64,000 bases of DNA from Cephalotus follicularis. Its lineage: Eukaryota > Streptophyta > Magnoliopsida > Oxalidales > Cephalotaceae. A program made the translations under genes and the position numbers. The stretch is taken from assembly GCA_001972305.1 (NCBI GenBank), contig BDDD01002926.1, positions 176,035-240,034 of the forward strand, read 5' to 3'. Positions 1 to 9,256 of this stretch are shown here, piece after piece; position 1 is the stretch's first letter, and the number at the start of each line of letters is the position of its first letter. The notes beneath the pieces are model-generated. The model searched no databases, had not been told where the DNA came from, and saw only the letters and a list, made by a program, of their open reading frames with translations.

Positions 1-204
1 TTTGCGACGATGTGTTACTGATCACGAGCATCGCTCAATTCTGTCTTTTTGACATGATCAGGCGTGAGGTGGCCATGTTGGCCCAACCAAAACAGCAGCC
101 AAAGTTTTACAATGTGGTTTTTATTGGCCGACCATTTTTAGATATGCTTTTTAGTACTGTCGAGCTTGTGCTTCCTGTCAATATTTAGGCTGTGTGACAA
201 AACA
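1..204. other. Unassigned stretch beside the Athila-like integrase
   Basis: No convincing reading frame or known domain. By position it could be decayed upstream pol of the Athila-like element that becomes readable from about 205, but I cannot show this. Confidence 0.3.
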
Positions 205-1158
205 TAACATGATGCCTTTGACACCGATTTTGACGGTTGAGATTTTTTATGTTTGGGGTATTGATTTTATGGGTCCGTTTCCCAAGTCGTTTGGGAATTT
301 ATATATCCTTATGGCTATTGACTTGTTTCAAAGTGGATAGAGGCGATTCCTTATCGAACCAACGACAATTTCATCATTGCCAAATTTCTCAAGGAACATA
401 TATTTTCTCGTTTTGGCCCCCCACGTGCCATTATTAGTGATAGGGGTACTCATTTTTGCAATCGTTCTTTTGAAGCCCTTATGAAAAGGTATGGGATTAC
501 TCACAAGCTCGCTACATCATATCATCCTCAAACAACTGGGCAAGTTGAGGTATCTAATTGCCAAATCAAACAAATTCTCAAAAAAATAGTCAACCCCAAT
601 AGAAAGGATTGGTCCACGCAACTTTTGGATGCTTTATGGGCTTATCGAACCACTTTCAAGACTGACCTTGGTCAATCTCCTTACCGGCTTGTACACGGTA
701 AAGCTTGTCATCTTCCTGTGGAGTTAGAACATCGAACCTTTTGGGCTATCAAACAATTTAATTTTGATCATTCCACTGTGAGTAGTCATCGTGCGCTTCA
801 ATTATCTGAGTTAGAAGAAATTCGAAATGATGTGTATGACAATGCAAAGATTTCCAAAGAAAAGACCAAGGACTTTCATGATGCGCGGATTTCAAAGAAG
901 AATTTTGAAGTAGGAGACAAAGTGATTTTATATAATTCACGATTACATATGTTTCCTGGAAAATTGAGATCCCGTTGGGATGGTCCTTATGTTATTAAAA
1001 ATATTTTCTCACATGGTGTTTTTGAGATATGTAAGCTAGGTACTGACGATGTTTTCAAAGTTAACAGGCAGCGATTGAAGAAATTTTTAGAGTTTCTGGC
1101 TGCGGCAATGGAGGAGGCCATGGACTTACATGAGCCTCTTTATTTTGAGCCTCCATGA
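205..1158 (+). pseudogene. Athila-like Ty3/gypsy integrase, 5'-truncated and frameshifted
   Basis: Integrase catalytic core and C-terminal part of a plant Ty3/gypsy element; the enzyme would insert element cDNA into nuclear DNA. The first catalytic Asp is in a GIDFMGPF motif near 265, the second in ISDRGTHF near 440, and the Glu in GQVEVSN near 545. The C-terminal region has [13 protein letters not shown] near 955, which is typical of the Athila/Tat branch. The N-terminal zinc-binding region is not recognisable. The reading frame changes between about 311 and 331, consistent with loss of one base. From 331 to the stop at 1156-1158 it is open, including a 225-codon stretch from the ATG at 481. 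Lineage rests on motif similarity by eye. Confidence 0.85.
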
Positions 1159-1276
1159 TCATATTCGGTAAATTGTTCTTTATTTTATTGCATTGTTTCT
1201 TATATTTTCTTGATCATGCATTTTTATTTCTTTAGTTGGTTTTTATTGTATTGAGGACAATGCAAGATTTAAGTAA
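1159..1276 (+). other. 3' untranslated stretch of the Athila-like element
   Basis: Non-coding, T-rich sequence after the integrase stop. It contains ATTGAGGACAATGC near 1250, the kind of motif found just before the 3' LTR of Athila/Tat elements. It breaks off at about 1276, where the SIRE LTR fragment begins, so the Athila LTR is absent. Confidence 0.6.
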
Positions 1277-1412
1277 ACTTGAGAGTCGATGTCTTCTTCT
1301 GCATATGGTATTTTGCCTTGGTATTGAACTTGTAATTTCTTGCACATCAAGTAAACTTGTTAAATGCAAATATGTTATCATCAAAACAAGGATTGGGACT
1401 GAATCGTCAACA
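1277..1412 (-). repeat. Truncated 3' LTR of the SIRE-type element (136 bp)
   Basis: Matches 5480-5615 with one mismatch (CATATGG against CAGATGG). On the minus strand the LTR begins with TGTTGACGATTCAG directly after the polypurine tract. The rest of the LTR has been lost and the sequence abuts the Athila remnant. Confidence 0.85.
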
Positions 1413-1427
1413 ATCTCCCCCTTTTTG
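1413..1427 (-). promoter_or_regulatory. Polypurine tract of the SIRE-type element
   Basis: The minus strand reads AAAAAGGGGGAGAT immediately before the 3' LTR start. This is the expected primer for plus-strand cDNA synthesis. Confidence 0.8.
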
Positions 1428-2038
1428 ATGTTGACAAAAATTTGCTCAAAAGGCATAAATTAAAGTAATACCAATTTAAAACATAAGTAAATATAATGTG
1501 AGCAATGGCAGCAATGGCAATGTTCATGCAATATCAAATAAGCAATGAGTTTGAGTCTTAATCTCCCATATTGAGCCTTTTCTCCCAAAATTCATAAACT
1601 CAAGCATTTTGAGCCTATTATTCTCCCCAAACATATTTCTTTTGAGCCATTAACATTTCTCCCCCTTTTTTGTATAGCATCAAAAAGTTCTACAAAAGGC
1701 AGAAATCATTAGCTCCCCCTTAATAAAAGCAAGGGTAAAGAGAGTGAATATAGGCATTATGCATAAAAATATCAAAATATCAGTAATGAATATAATTATC
1801 GGCAATAGTTGAGAAAACATAATCATACAACACAATTATATCATTAATCAAAAACTCATTCATACAATCATAAACACAATTCATAAACATAATTTCATAA
1901 ACACATAAACATTTCATTAATATCATTAACAAACTTTGTTCTTACAAAATTATAAATAAACACTTAGTTTCATTACAACACAACTAAAAACAAAAAAAAA
2001 ACAAACAGCAGCAAAACAGAACAGAAACAACAACAAGA
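1428..2038. other. A-rich non-coding 3' region of the SIRE-type element
   Basis: AT-rich stretch between the third ORF and the polypurine tract, with many short CATAAA/CATTAA words and several pyrimidine tracts such as CTCCCCC. I see no gene in it. Confidence 0.6.
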
Positions 2039-3739
2039 TCAGGCAGCAGGAGGAGGGGCATCGGAATCGGATTCATCTCCCGAAGTCTCTTCGCAACCAT
2101 CAATAGTCTTGGAATCGGCAAGTTTTCGTTCCATTCTTTTGAGACGCCTCCTTACGACTTTTAGATCGTAGTAGATAGTGTCATCTATGTTATCGAAATC
2201 GGAACGAATCATCACATGATCTTTCTCCAAGCTAGTGATCCGCGTGTTGACTTACTCAAATTTCTCTTCAAGCAAAGCTTGCATAGAATCAAATTTGGAG
2301 CGCATGAACTCCATCACCCTGTCAAAATCAGTAGAGGGTGAGCTTCCTTGAGCTTGAGCCTGAGCAGGTGCAGCTTCTCCTTGAGCTTCCCAAGGAGGGT
2401 TTTCTTCTTGCTCTTCAATAGCAATCCTTGGCCCTTGATCCACTTTGGGGCAATAGGTCCATATCCCTTCTTGCTTTTTCCACCCCATTCTATTCAAAGT
2501 ACTCTTGTTGTACGTGTCCTCTTTCTTCAATTTTGTTGAGATTTCTCCTTCTAGCCGAATTTGACAATGTTGGAAGACTTTGGTAAGAATTGATCCGAAG
2601 GGGAGTACGGATTTCTTTTGTGAGAATGCTCTAACAATAGTCTTGAGCATGAGGAGAGGAAAACAAAATTCAATTTTAGAAAGGATGCACCACATGAGAA
2701 AAACTTGCATCCGAGACAATTTTGCATACCCTCCACCGGTGGGTAGAATTTGACGTACAATAAGATGGTGGAGTAGCCTGTGGTCAACTGATAATCTATT
2801 GGTGGTCAGTGCCATATTGGGATGAACATTTGGATCATTCGGGTAGAGAATGGACAAAATTTGGTTAGGGTGAAAACCCTCAACCTCCGGCCATTTTTTG
2901 TGTTCAAAAACATATAAGCCGATATGTGGAATGTGTAAGATAGAGGCTAGAATCCTAGCATTTAGATAAATTCTCTGCCCTTTAACAGATGAGAATAGTG
3001 CAAATTCCTCATTTGGGCTTGAAACCATTCGAAGGTTTGAGTAAAATTCCTTGACCAATTTTATGTAAAAAGGGTCAGAAATTTGTACAAGAGGAAGGAG
3101 ATGGAGGTTATCTAACCAAGAAACAAACGAAAACTCGGAAGAACAGAAATCCAAGTCGATATTTCTGCCTCCCATAACTCTTTTGTCCATAAAAATGACA
3201 TTTCTCAAAGGGACTTGCTCTTCGGATTCGGAATCCGATTGGAGAGCAGGGTCAGGAGAAGGTTCTCTAATCTCAAGCCTCTGCTTTTTAGCAGATTTCG
3301 TTGGCTGAGAGGAAGAAGCAGCCTTCTTTTTTGGCAGCAAGTTTTGACCTAACCATTTTTTCAAACAGTTGGTGAGCACAATGAAAAAGCACAGAGAATG
3401 ACACAAATAGACGGATTGGACGAGACGAAAAGAGTTTTTGAAGTCGGAGAAGGAATCAGAGAATGGTTTACGACCTAATAGAACGATTTTTGACAGAAAA
3501 ACAAAGAGAGTAGAAATTTTCAGAAAACTCAGAAATAGGTTAAAATGAGAAATGAGCATGAGATCGACGTTTTTATGAAGAAGTCGATTTCTGAGTAAAA
3601 GACGTCGACGTGATTCAAAAGAAGTCGATGCGTTCTTTAAATGAACGGAAGAAATCGATACAGAAAACGCTGCGTTTTGAAAAGCATCGACGCGTTCGAA
3701 AAGAAGTCGACGTGTTTCAAAGAGATCGATGTTTTTCAA
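2039..3739 (-). pseudogene. Third ORF of the SIRE-type element, resembling the 'putative plant transposon protein' domain
   Basis: An ORF downstream of copia pol, in the position where SIRE-type elements carry an env-like gene. It runs 3739 to 2252, has an in-frame TAA at 2252-2254, and continues in the same frame to 2039 (566 codons in all). The first 130 or so codons overlap the palindrome array and look non-coding; the basic PKKKAASSSQ stretch may be nearer the true N-terminus. The centre (about residues 200-400: LVKEFYSNL, KGQRIYLNARILASIL, LLHHLIVRQILPTGGG) resembles the plant domain I know as PF20167. The C-terminus is likely coiled coil with an acidic tail (GDESDSDAPPPAA). No membrane or envelope hallmark is evident. 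Function unknown; the family call is from memory. Confidence 0.6.
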
Positions 3740-3845
3740 AAGAGATCAACGTGATTTTCATAAGGCATAAAGTTTTCCAGAAAAGAAGTCGACGTGTTTT
3801 TGTAAAGCATAGAATTTCCAGAAAAGCAGTCGACGTTTTTTGTAA
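3562..3845. repeat. GTCGAC-core palindrome cluster between pol and the third ORF
   Basis: About a dozen copies of variants of GAAGTCGACGTGTTT and GATCGACGT at irregular spacing. It is the internal counterpart of the cluster in this element's own LTR (4963-5500). Confidence 0.75.
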
Positions 3846-3932
3846 AACAGAACAGAATTTCAAGCAATAACAGAACAATAACCAAAAATCAATCATCACA
3901 TCAATTTAACATTCATTCAAACATAATAAACA

Positions 3933-4694
3933 TCATTCAAGCTCACATAAACCTAATTCTCTTCTAAACTTAGAAAAAGAATTTTCATCTAAGGGTTTGG
4001 TGAAAATATCCGCCACTTGTTTTTCGGTGGGAATATATTCTAAAACAATGTCACCACATTCTATGTGTTCTTTTAAGAAATGGTATCTAATGTCAATGTG
4101 TTTTGTCCTAGAATGATGGACTGGTTTCTTAGCAAGACAAATACTACTAGTATTATCACATTTAATAGATACATCTTTAACACATATACCATAATCAACC
4201 AATTGTTGCTTTTGCCAAAGAATTTGTGCACAACAACTACCTACTGCAATATATTCAGCTTCAGTGGTGGATAAAGCTACTGAATTTTGCTTCTTACTAA
4301 ACCAAGAGACAAGCTTGCTCCCTAGGTATTGGCATGAGCCACTAGTGCTCTTGCGGTCTACTTTATAACCACCAAAGTCGGCAATCGAGTAAGAATGTAA
4401 ATCAAAATTGGAATCTCGGGAATACCATAAGCCTAAAGTAGGTGTGTATGCAAGATATTTAAAAATCCTTTTCACAGCAAATAAATGGGATTCTTTAGGA
4501 TTGGATTGAAAACGGGCACACAAGCACACACTAAATAAATTATCGGGTCTACTTGCGGTTAAGTACAATAAAGAACCTATCATACTTCTATAAAGCTTTT
4601 GATCGATACATTTACCTTGTTCATCTTTGTCAAGCTTTGTAGAGGTACTCATAGGTGTCTTGCTCGTTTTAGCATTCTCCATTCCAAACTTCAC
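3933..4694 (-). pseudogene. Ty1/copia reverse transcriptase C-terminus and RNase H
   Basis: Encodes the last part of copia pol: the tail of reverse transcriptase (FGMENAKTSKTPMSTS), the YRSMIGSLLYLTASRPD linker, and RNase H, which removes RNA from the RNA:cDNA hybrid. RNase H residues visible are SIADFGG (first acidic position), ALSTTEAEYIA (Glu) and KCDNTSSI (Asp), followed by HHSRTKHIDIRYHF and VADIFTKPLD near the C-terminus. This matches copia elements of the SIRE group. The frame is open for 253 codons, but its ATG is only an internal Met: the coding sequence upstream is deleted and replaced by LTR sequence at about 4695. It is followed by the palindrome cluster and the third ORF. Confidence 0.88.
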
Positions 4695-4856
4695 TCAGAA
4701 AATCTCAAAGGATAAAGCTTAGAAGCTTGTTAGAACACTATGGAGCACTTTGAGCTTTTTACACACTAGTATGCTTGAATTTGATATTTCTCTTGATGTT
4801 GTGTGATTGATGTGAATAATTCTGAATTGTTGTGTTTCTTCTGAGGCTTCAGTCTT

Positions 4857-4866
4857 CCTTTTATAG
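4857..4866 (-). promoter_or_regulatory. TATA box in the SIRE-type LTR
   Basis: The minus strand reads GCCTATAAAAGGAAG, a good plant TATA box. It lies about 100 bp downstream of the palindrome cluster, so that cluster falls in the promoter-proximal U3 region. Confidence 0.65.
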
Positions 4867-4962
4867 GCATAAAAGATTTATAGCCGTTGCATAATTCATG
4901 GAAGCTTTTGATTAATAAATGTGTAGTTGCAATCTTTGATTTTTGTCTTCTGCTGACATAAA

Positions 4963-5500
4963 GACGTCGACTTCCTTAGAAAAGGCGTCGATGTCTTTTC
5001 TGTTGATAGCCATTGAGAGTGCGCCAACTAGCCGTTCCCTGTTTCCCCGGTCAAACCATTTAAAAAGACGTCAATGTCTTTTTAAAAGGCGTCGATGTCA
5101 TTTCTGGAAAATCTCCAGGTATTGAAACTTTGAGCATCACATCGACTTCTTCTGTAGGGGTCGATGTCTTTTCTGGGAAATGCAGGTAGCTCTAGAAAGG
5201 CGTCGATGTCTATTTAAAGGCGTCGATGTCTTTTGTACGGACGTCGATGTCTTCTCAAACAAGCATCGATGTCATTACTCGAAATTGTCCTGTAACTTTG
5301 GAACCTAAAGACGTCGATGTCTTTCTGATAGGGATCGACTTCTTTCGTACGGACGTCGATGTCTTTGCTTGTAGGAGTCGATGTCTTCATGCAAATTTGA
5401 CCTGTAACTTCTGGCATGACAGACGTCGATGTCTTCTTGTAAGGGATCAATGTCTTTCTGTACGGACATCGATGTCATTACTTGAGAGTCGATGTCTTCT
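4963..5500. repeat. GTCGAC-core palindrome cluster in the SIRE-type LTR (arms AAGAC/GTCTT)
   Basis: At least 17 copies of GACGTCGATGTCTT-like words in about 540 bp, for example at 4984, 5089, 5220, 5240, 5310, 5352, 5421 and 5486, at 15-50 bp spacing. The ideal form AAAGACGTCGACGTCTTT is self-complementary. Most copies have ATG in place of ACG in the right arm, as expected after CpG decay. Spacers are not repeated, so this is not a simple tandem repeat. Confidence 0.85.
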
Positions 5501-5615
5501 TCTGCAGATGGTATTTTGCCTTGGTATTGAACTTGTAATTTCTTGCACATCAAGTAAACTTGTTAAATGCAAATATGTTATCATCAAAACAAGGATTGGG
5601 ACTGAATCGTCAACA

Positions 5616-7121
5616 ATCTCAAATAGAACTGAAACAGTAAGAATATGTCAAGGAACGAAAAATCCGTAATTCATTTACTAAACAAAAGTAAAACTGAATT
5701 CATTTCAATAAAATCGGAGGATGATGACCCAAAAACGAAGGAATCCGAACGTTTTCACAATCAGAAATCAACTCATTTTAATTCACCATAAAAGAGATGA
5801 TCGCATAGCATTTCATAAACAAATCATAAATGAGCATGTATAAAGTCAGAACATTTAATTTCGTAAAAATGTCAAAACCGACTTTAGTTCCAGAACGTGT
5901 CAAAACCCGAAACATAACAACGTTCATAAAATCAAAAGGAACATAATTATAAAACTAGGTTTATTTCAAATAAATTGGATAGCCCAAGAACGATAAAATC
6001 CGTACTTCCAAAACAGAAACTGAATTTATTACGATCAAATCAGAAAGATAGCCAAAGAACGAAAGCATTCGTACATTAAAACATAACCAAGTCTATAAAA
6101 CGAGATCATAGAATAAAACTGATTTTATTTTGATAACCAGATAGCCAAGGAACGATAGAAATCCATACCTCATGCAGTCACCAAAACAACCTCAAGAACA
6201 TATATCGAGACTTCTCTAGACCGCTCATCGATTGTTGCAAACATCTATCAGAAATAAAATCGTTCTCATAAGGACTTGAAATAAAATCAGACCTCGAACA
6301 CTGATCATAACCATATAAGATAACAATAGGTTTGCTAAGTCCAATTCGCATAAGTCTCATCTAAACATAATTTCTGATTCACTAAGATAAGTCCAATTTG
6401 TCCAATTCATCCAATTATGAATCATAATACTAGTTCAGCCCATAATATCGTAAAACGATTACATAAATACATAATTGAACCGAAAACAGAATTTAACGGA
6501 GTAGGGTTCAGAGTTTACCGAAAGCAGTCGAAACAGAGCACAGAGCCATAATCACATCGCGGAACTGGAACGGATCACACCTATGCGAAGAGCAAAGTCG
6601 GAAACTGTCCAAAAAAAATGTCGCCGGAGACTGGCCGCGCATGGGCTCAGGCGCCGCCGCTGGCCGGCGCGTGTCTGTCACGCGTCGCCGGTCAGTCACT
6701 GAGAAGGGCCAATCTGGACCGTTTGAGGCCGGTGATTCCATATCTGGGGCGTGTTTGCCATGAATCGGCCGCGTTTGGCCGGAACGAAGACGTTTGACCG
6801 CGACTGGACTTTGCGCCGATCTGCTTTTCCGGCGTCGCCAAGGGTCGAGACCGGTCGGGTTCGCTTCCTCTCGTCGTCAGGATGCCGAATATGTGATTGT
6901 CTTGCCGTGACGATCACCGGAGAGGGAGAATCGACGCTCGACAGTGGCGGGGAGAGAAGACGTCGTGCACACCGAAGGAGACGTCGGCCAGTGCAGGGGT
7001 TGGGTCCGGTGGACTCAGGACGTCATGGGGGTTCGACCGGTGTCTTCGCCGGTGCCATATCGGCACCAACGCCGGTGACAGCAGTGGAGGTGGGAGAGAG
7101 AACGGGAGAGAGAGGGTTGGC
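5616..7121 (-). repeat. Family L chromovirus LTR fragment
   Basis: 5627-5940 matches 9605-9920, and about 6637-7121 matches 9921-10415. The 0.7 kb between (5941-6636) is absent from the other copy. Left end cut by the SIRE insertion. Right end stops about 290 bp short of the expected U3 start. It may be what remains of the 3' LTR of the element whose 5' LTR is at 7907-10706. ORFs on either strand of the CpG-rich half are not conserved proteins. Confidence 0.7.
6630..7121. other. CpG-rich module of the family L LTR
   Basis: Strongly GC- and CpG-rich island inside otherwise AT-rich LTR sequence, with words such as GGCCGGCGCGTG and CGCGTCGCCGGTCAGTC. It is repeated at about 9921-10415. Likely promoter or leader of the LTR, by inference. 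Confidence 0.5.
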
Positions 7122-7730
7122 CGAGCCATATAGCACTCCACTAGGAATCTAGAGGTAAACTCCATATGTAGTGGACATCGAGGGGTTGACTAAATACATA
7201 TACTATCCCATATCAGCATATATAAGTAGCTAACTGTCACATCGGTTCATTCACAAACTATTTTGATCATCCATGCAATGCCCATCCATTCAATAACAGT
7301 ACATCCGATCACTAACCGTTCAATAACGACCCATTCGATCACTGTCTGATCAATAACGGTCCATTCGATCACTGTTCGTTCTATAACGGGTCACACGATC
7401 ACTATCCGTTCAACAACGGTCCTTACGATCACTATCTGTTCAATAATGGTCCTTAACGATACGATGCGATCGATAACGATACACTAGCCATCCAAACACT
7501 ATCCAATCACAATGACCATTCATATTCTATCTCGATCAACCACTGTTCGATACGAAAGCTATTCAGACAACACTTATGCCTTTCAGTCCATTCGATCGAT
7601 CGCTTAGCATTACAGCTCGTTCGGTCGGTCTTTTAATCGCTATACAGTTGGCTCATACTGTGCATCCTCTTGTGAAACAGCTGACTCAGCTTCCGGATTA
7701 ACGTTCCTTAGTCGTCCGACTCTTCGTGTC
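7122..7730. other. Unclassified region with a 30-bp tandem repeat
   Basis: Lies between the LTR fragment and the leader/PBS of element L, where gag-pol would be expected, but shows no coding sequence. Apart from the repeat at 7306-7455, the right part has further loosely related CGATACGATNCGAT words. Possibly a fragment of another LTR, since the family D LTRs have 15-bp repeats of similar composition. Confidence 0.4.
7306..7455. repeat. Five 30-bp tandem repeats
   Basis: Units start at 7306, 7336, 7366, 7396 and 7426. Each begins CGATCACT and ends with a variant of ACGGTCCATT or ACGGTCCTTA. A weaker 15-bp half-period is visible. Confidence 0.8.
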
Positions 7731-7890
7731 ATTAAAGAAACAAAAGCGAAACGGAGAAAAACCAAGAGAGACAGAAAACTGGAATACAAAGGACATATCG
7801 AAACGACTCTTAAGGAATAGCCCTAACCCAAATGTCTACCCATCTCACAGGTCAAACCTAGATAGGTCTTCTAAGGAAAGAAAAATCTAT
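7731..7890 (-). other. 5' leader of element L
   Basis: The part nearest the PBS (about 7820-7890) is close to the leader of element A at 59790-59870: both contain GGTCAAACCTAGATAGG and CTTCTAAGGAAAG on the plus strand. The homology identifies L and A as related chromovirus families. Confidence 0.65.
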
Positions 7891-7902
7891 TCTCTGATAC
7901 CA
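7891..7902 (-). promoter_or_regulatory. Primer-binding site, initiator tRNA-Met type (element L)
   Basis: The minus strand reads TGGTATCAGAGA, complementary to the 3' end of plant initiator tRNA-Met. It lies 4 nt inside the LTR end at 7907. Confidence 0.85.
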
Positions 7903-8280
7903 TAACTGTAACACCCCCGATTCGGAACCGGGATCACTCCCGATTCGGGATCGCTGTGTCACACAAAACTGAAATAAACATATCAAGATCTTAATCTTGA
8001 TCATCATCAATACGTGGTGCTTCTAAAAATCTGAAAACATGTATCATCATGAAATATAAACTGAATCTGAAACATAATCTGAAAACTTTATCATAAACCA
8101 AAATGTCATAATCCAAAAACCACAATACTGTTTAGATAACTGGCCTATACACGACCATAACACTACTAGAAATATAACCAGATCAAACTCTTAAATGATC
8201 CTCTGACATAGGGTAACTCTCTCATCACACTTGCCCATGCTGTGCCTGAAAACCTGCCGCATGGAAAACAAAAAACGCGG

Positions 8281-8295
8281 CTGAGCAAACCTCAG
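8281..8295. promoter_or_regulatory. Small inverted repeat in the LTR leader region (family L)
   Basis: CTGAG-CAAAC-CTCAG, a perfect 5-bp stem 374 nt from the inner LTR end. The same sequence occurs at 46060 and 60291 in the family A LTRs. Confidence 0.6.
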
Positions 8296-8339
8296 TACGG
8301 ATATAGAATCATAAAATAGTTTACGAACAGTTTATGAAA

Positions 8340-8690
8340 CAAATCAATTACGAACCAACATAAATACAAATAAAAACATATACGAATCAAAACAGAACGG
8401 TTTTCGAAACAAAACAGAACAGTTACGAATCATAACAGATCAGTTACGAATCATAACAGAATGAAACAAAACTGTATCCGAAATAAAACAGTTTACCAAA
8501 ACAAAACAGTATCCGAAACAAAACAATATCATGCTCGATACAGTATCTGAAACAAACACAATACGATACAAAACATTTTACGAAACGAAACACTTTACGA
8601 AACAGGAAAGAATAGTTTACAGAACAAAAGAAAACAATTTCTGAATAGTATAAAACAAACAGATTTCAGAACAAAATAAAACAGTAAACG
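8340..8690. repeat. Degenerate short repeats of AACAAAACAG type
   Basis: Low-complexity stretch in the L LTR built from repeated ACGAAACAAAACAGT-like words at irregular intervals. Confidence 0.6.
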
Positions 8691-8851
8691 TTAAACGATA
8701 ATTTAAAAGCAGTAAGATCTCAAAAGTACTTTAAAAGAAAAAATCTTAAGCAAGAAAAATAGTTTAAAACATGCTTTGTAAACGCCCATAGCAAAACATA
8801 TAACCAAGTTCATAGCTTTGAAAACATAAAGCATACCTTTCCAAAACATAG

Positions 8852-8950
8852 GTTCCATAACTTTCAAAACATACACGAAACCTTTGAAAACATAAGTTCC
8901 ATAACTTTCAAAACATACACGAAACCTTTGAAAACATAAGTTCCATAACT
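8852..8950. repeat. 44-bp tandem repeat in the L LTR
   Basis: Two full units (8852-8895 and 8896-8939) starting GTTCCATAACTTTCAAAAC, followed by the start of a third that then diverges. Confidence 0.8.
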
Positions 8951-9237
8951 TGAAAACATAAAGCATATCTTTCCCAAAACATAGGTTCCATAACTGAGCA
9001 CCAAAACCCATAACATATCAGAAACACATATAGCAAGGGAGTAGCTAATTCCACATTGCCAAATAGAATTGCAGTGTACGGCACTACACATACAATTCCC
9101 ATATCCCAAAACATAAAACTAAGATCGATCTATACGCCTCTATCCCAAATCCGATCTACGGATATCCCAGAGAGACGCCGTAAACTAATCACACCGTTAC
9201 GGAAAGTGTCATGCCCCCGCGCCAGGCTCACAGCATG

Positions 9238-9256
9238 CCTATGGTACCCCCATAGG
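9238..9256. promoter_or_regulatory. Second hairpin of the L/A LTRs
   Basis: CCTATGG-TACCC-CCATAGG, a perfect 7-bp stem. The equivalent in the A 3' LTR (46714-46732) keeps the stem with a different loop; in the A 5' LTR (60949) one pair is broken. Confidence 0.55.

Larger units (their letters stand above)
1277..5615 (-). mobile_element. SIRE-type Ty1/copia element, internally deleted and 3'-truncated
   Basis: In minus-strand order: 5' LTR (5615 to about 4700), RNase H remnant, a third ORF, polypurine tract, and the first 136 bp of the 3' LTR. Gag, protease, integrase and most of reverse transcriptase are missing, because the 5' LTR runs straight into the end of pol at about 4695. The two LTR starts (5480-5615 and 1277-1412) differ at one visible position in 136 bp, so insertion was recent. 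Right of the element, ATCTCAAA continues the family-L LTR (compare 9600), so the element sits in that LTR. The left target duplication cannot be seen because that end is truncated. Confidence 0.8.
4695..5615 (-). repeat. 5' LTR of the SIRE-type element
   Basis: On the minus strand it starts TGTTGACGATTCAGTCC at 5615, runs through a dense palindrome cluster (5500-4963) and a TATA box near 4862, and continues into transcribed sequence that fuses to pol at about 4695. No PBS is found after it, so its 3' end and the leader are deleted. Approximate length 0.92 kb. Confidence 0.75.

Noticed and set aside
4963..5500. CRISPR-like array of short repeats
   Set aside because: Repeats are degenerate, spacing is irregular (15-50 bp), there are no cas genes, and the context is a plant LTR.
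5226..5669. 147-codon ORF rich in Asp-Val-Asp-Val
   Set aside because: The repetitive peptide is simply the translation of the GACGTCGATGTC motif; the same happens in several frames and LTRs.
6751..7152. 133-codon arginine-rich ORF in the CpG-rich block
   Set aside because: Overlapping ORFs occur in several frames on both strands, as expected of GC-rich DNA; the second copy at 9921-10415 does not preserve the reading frame.
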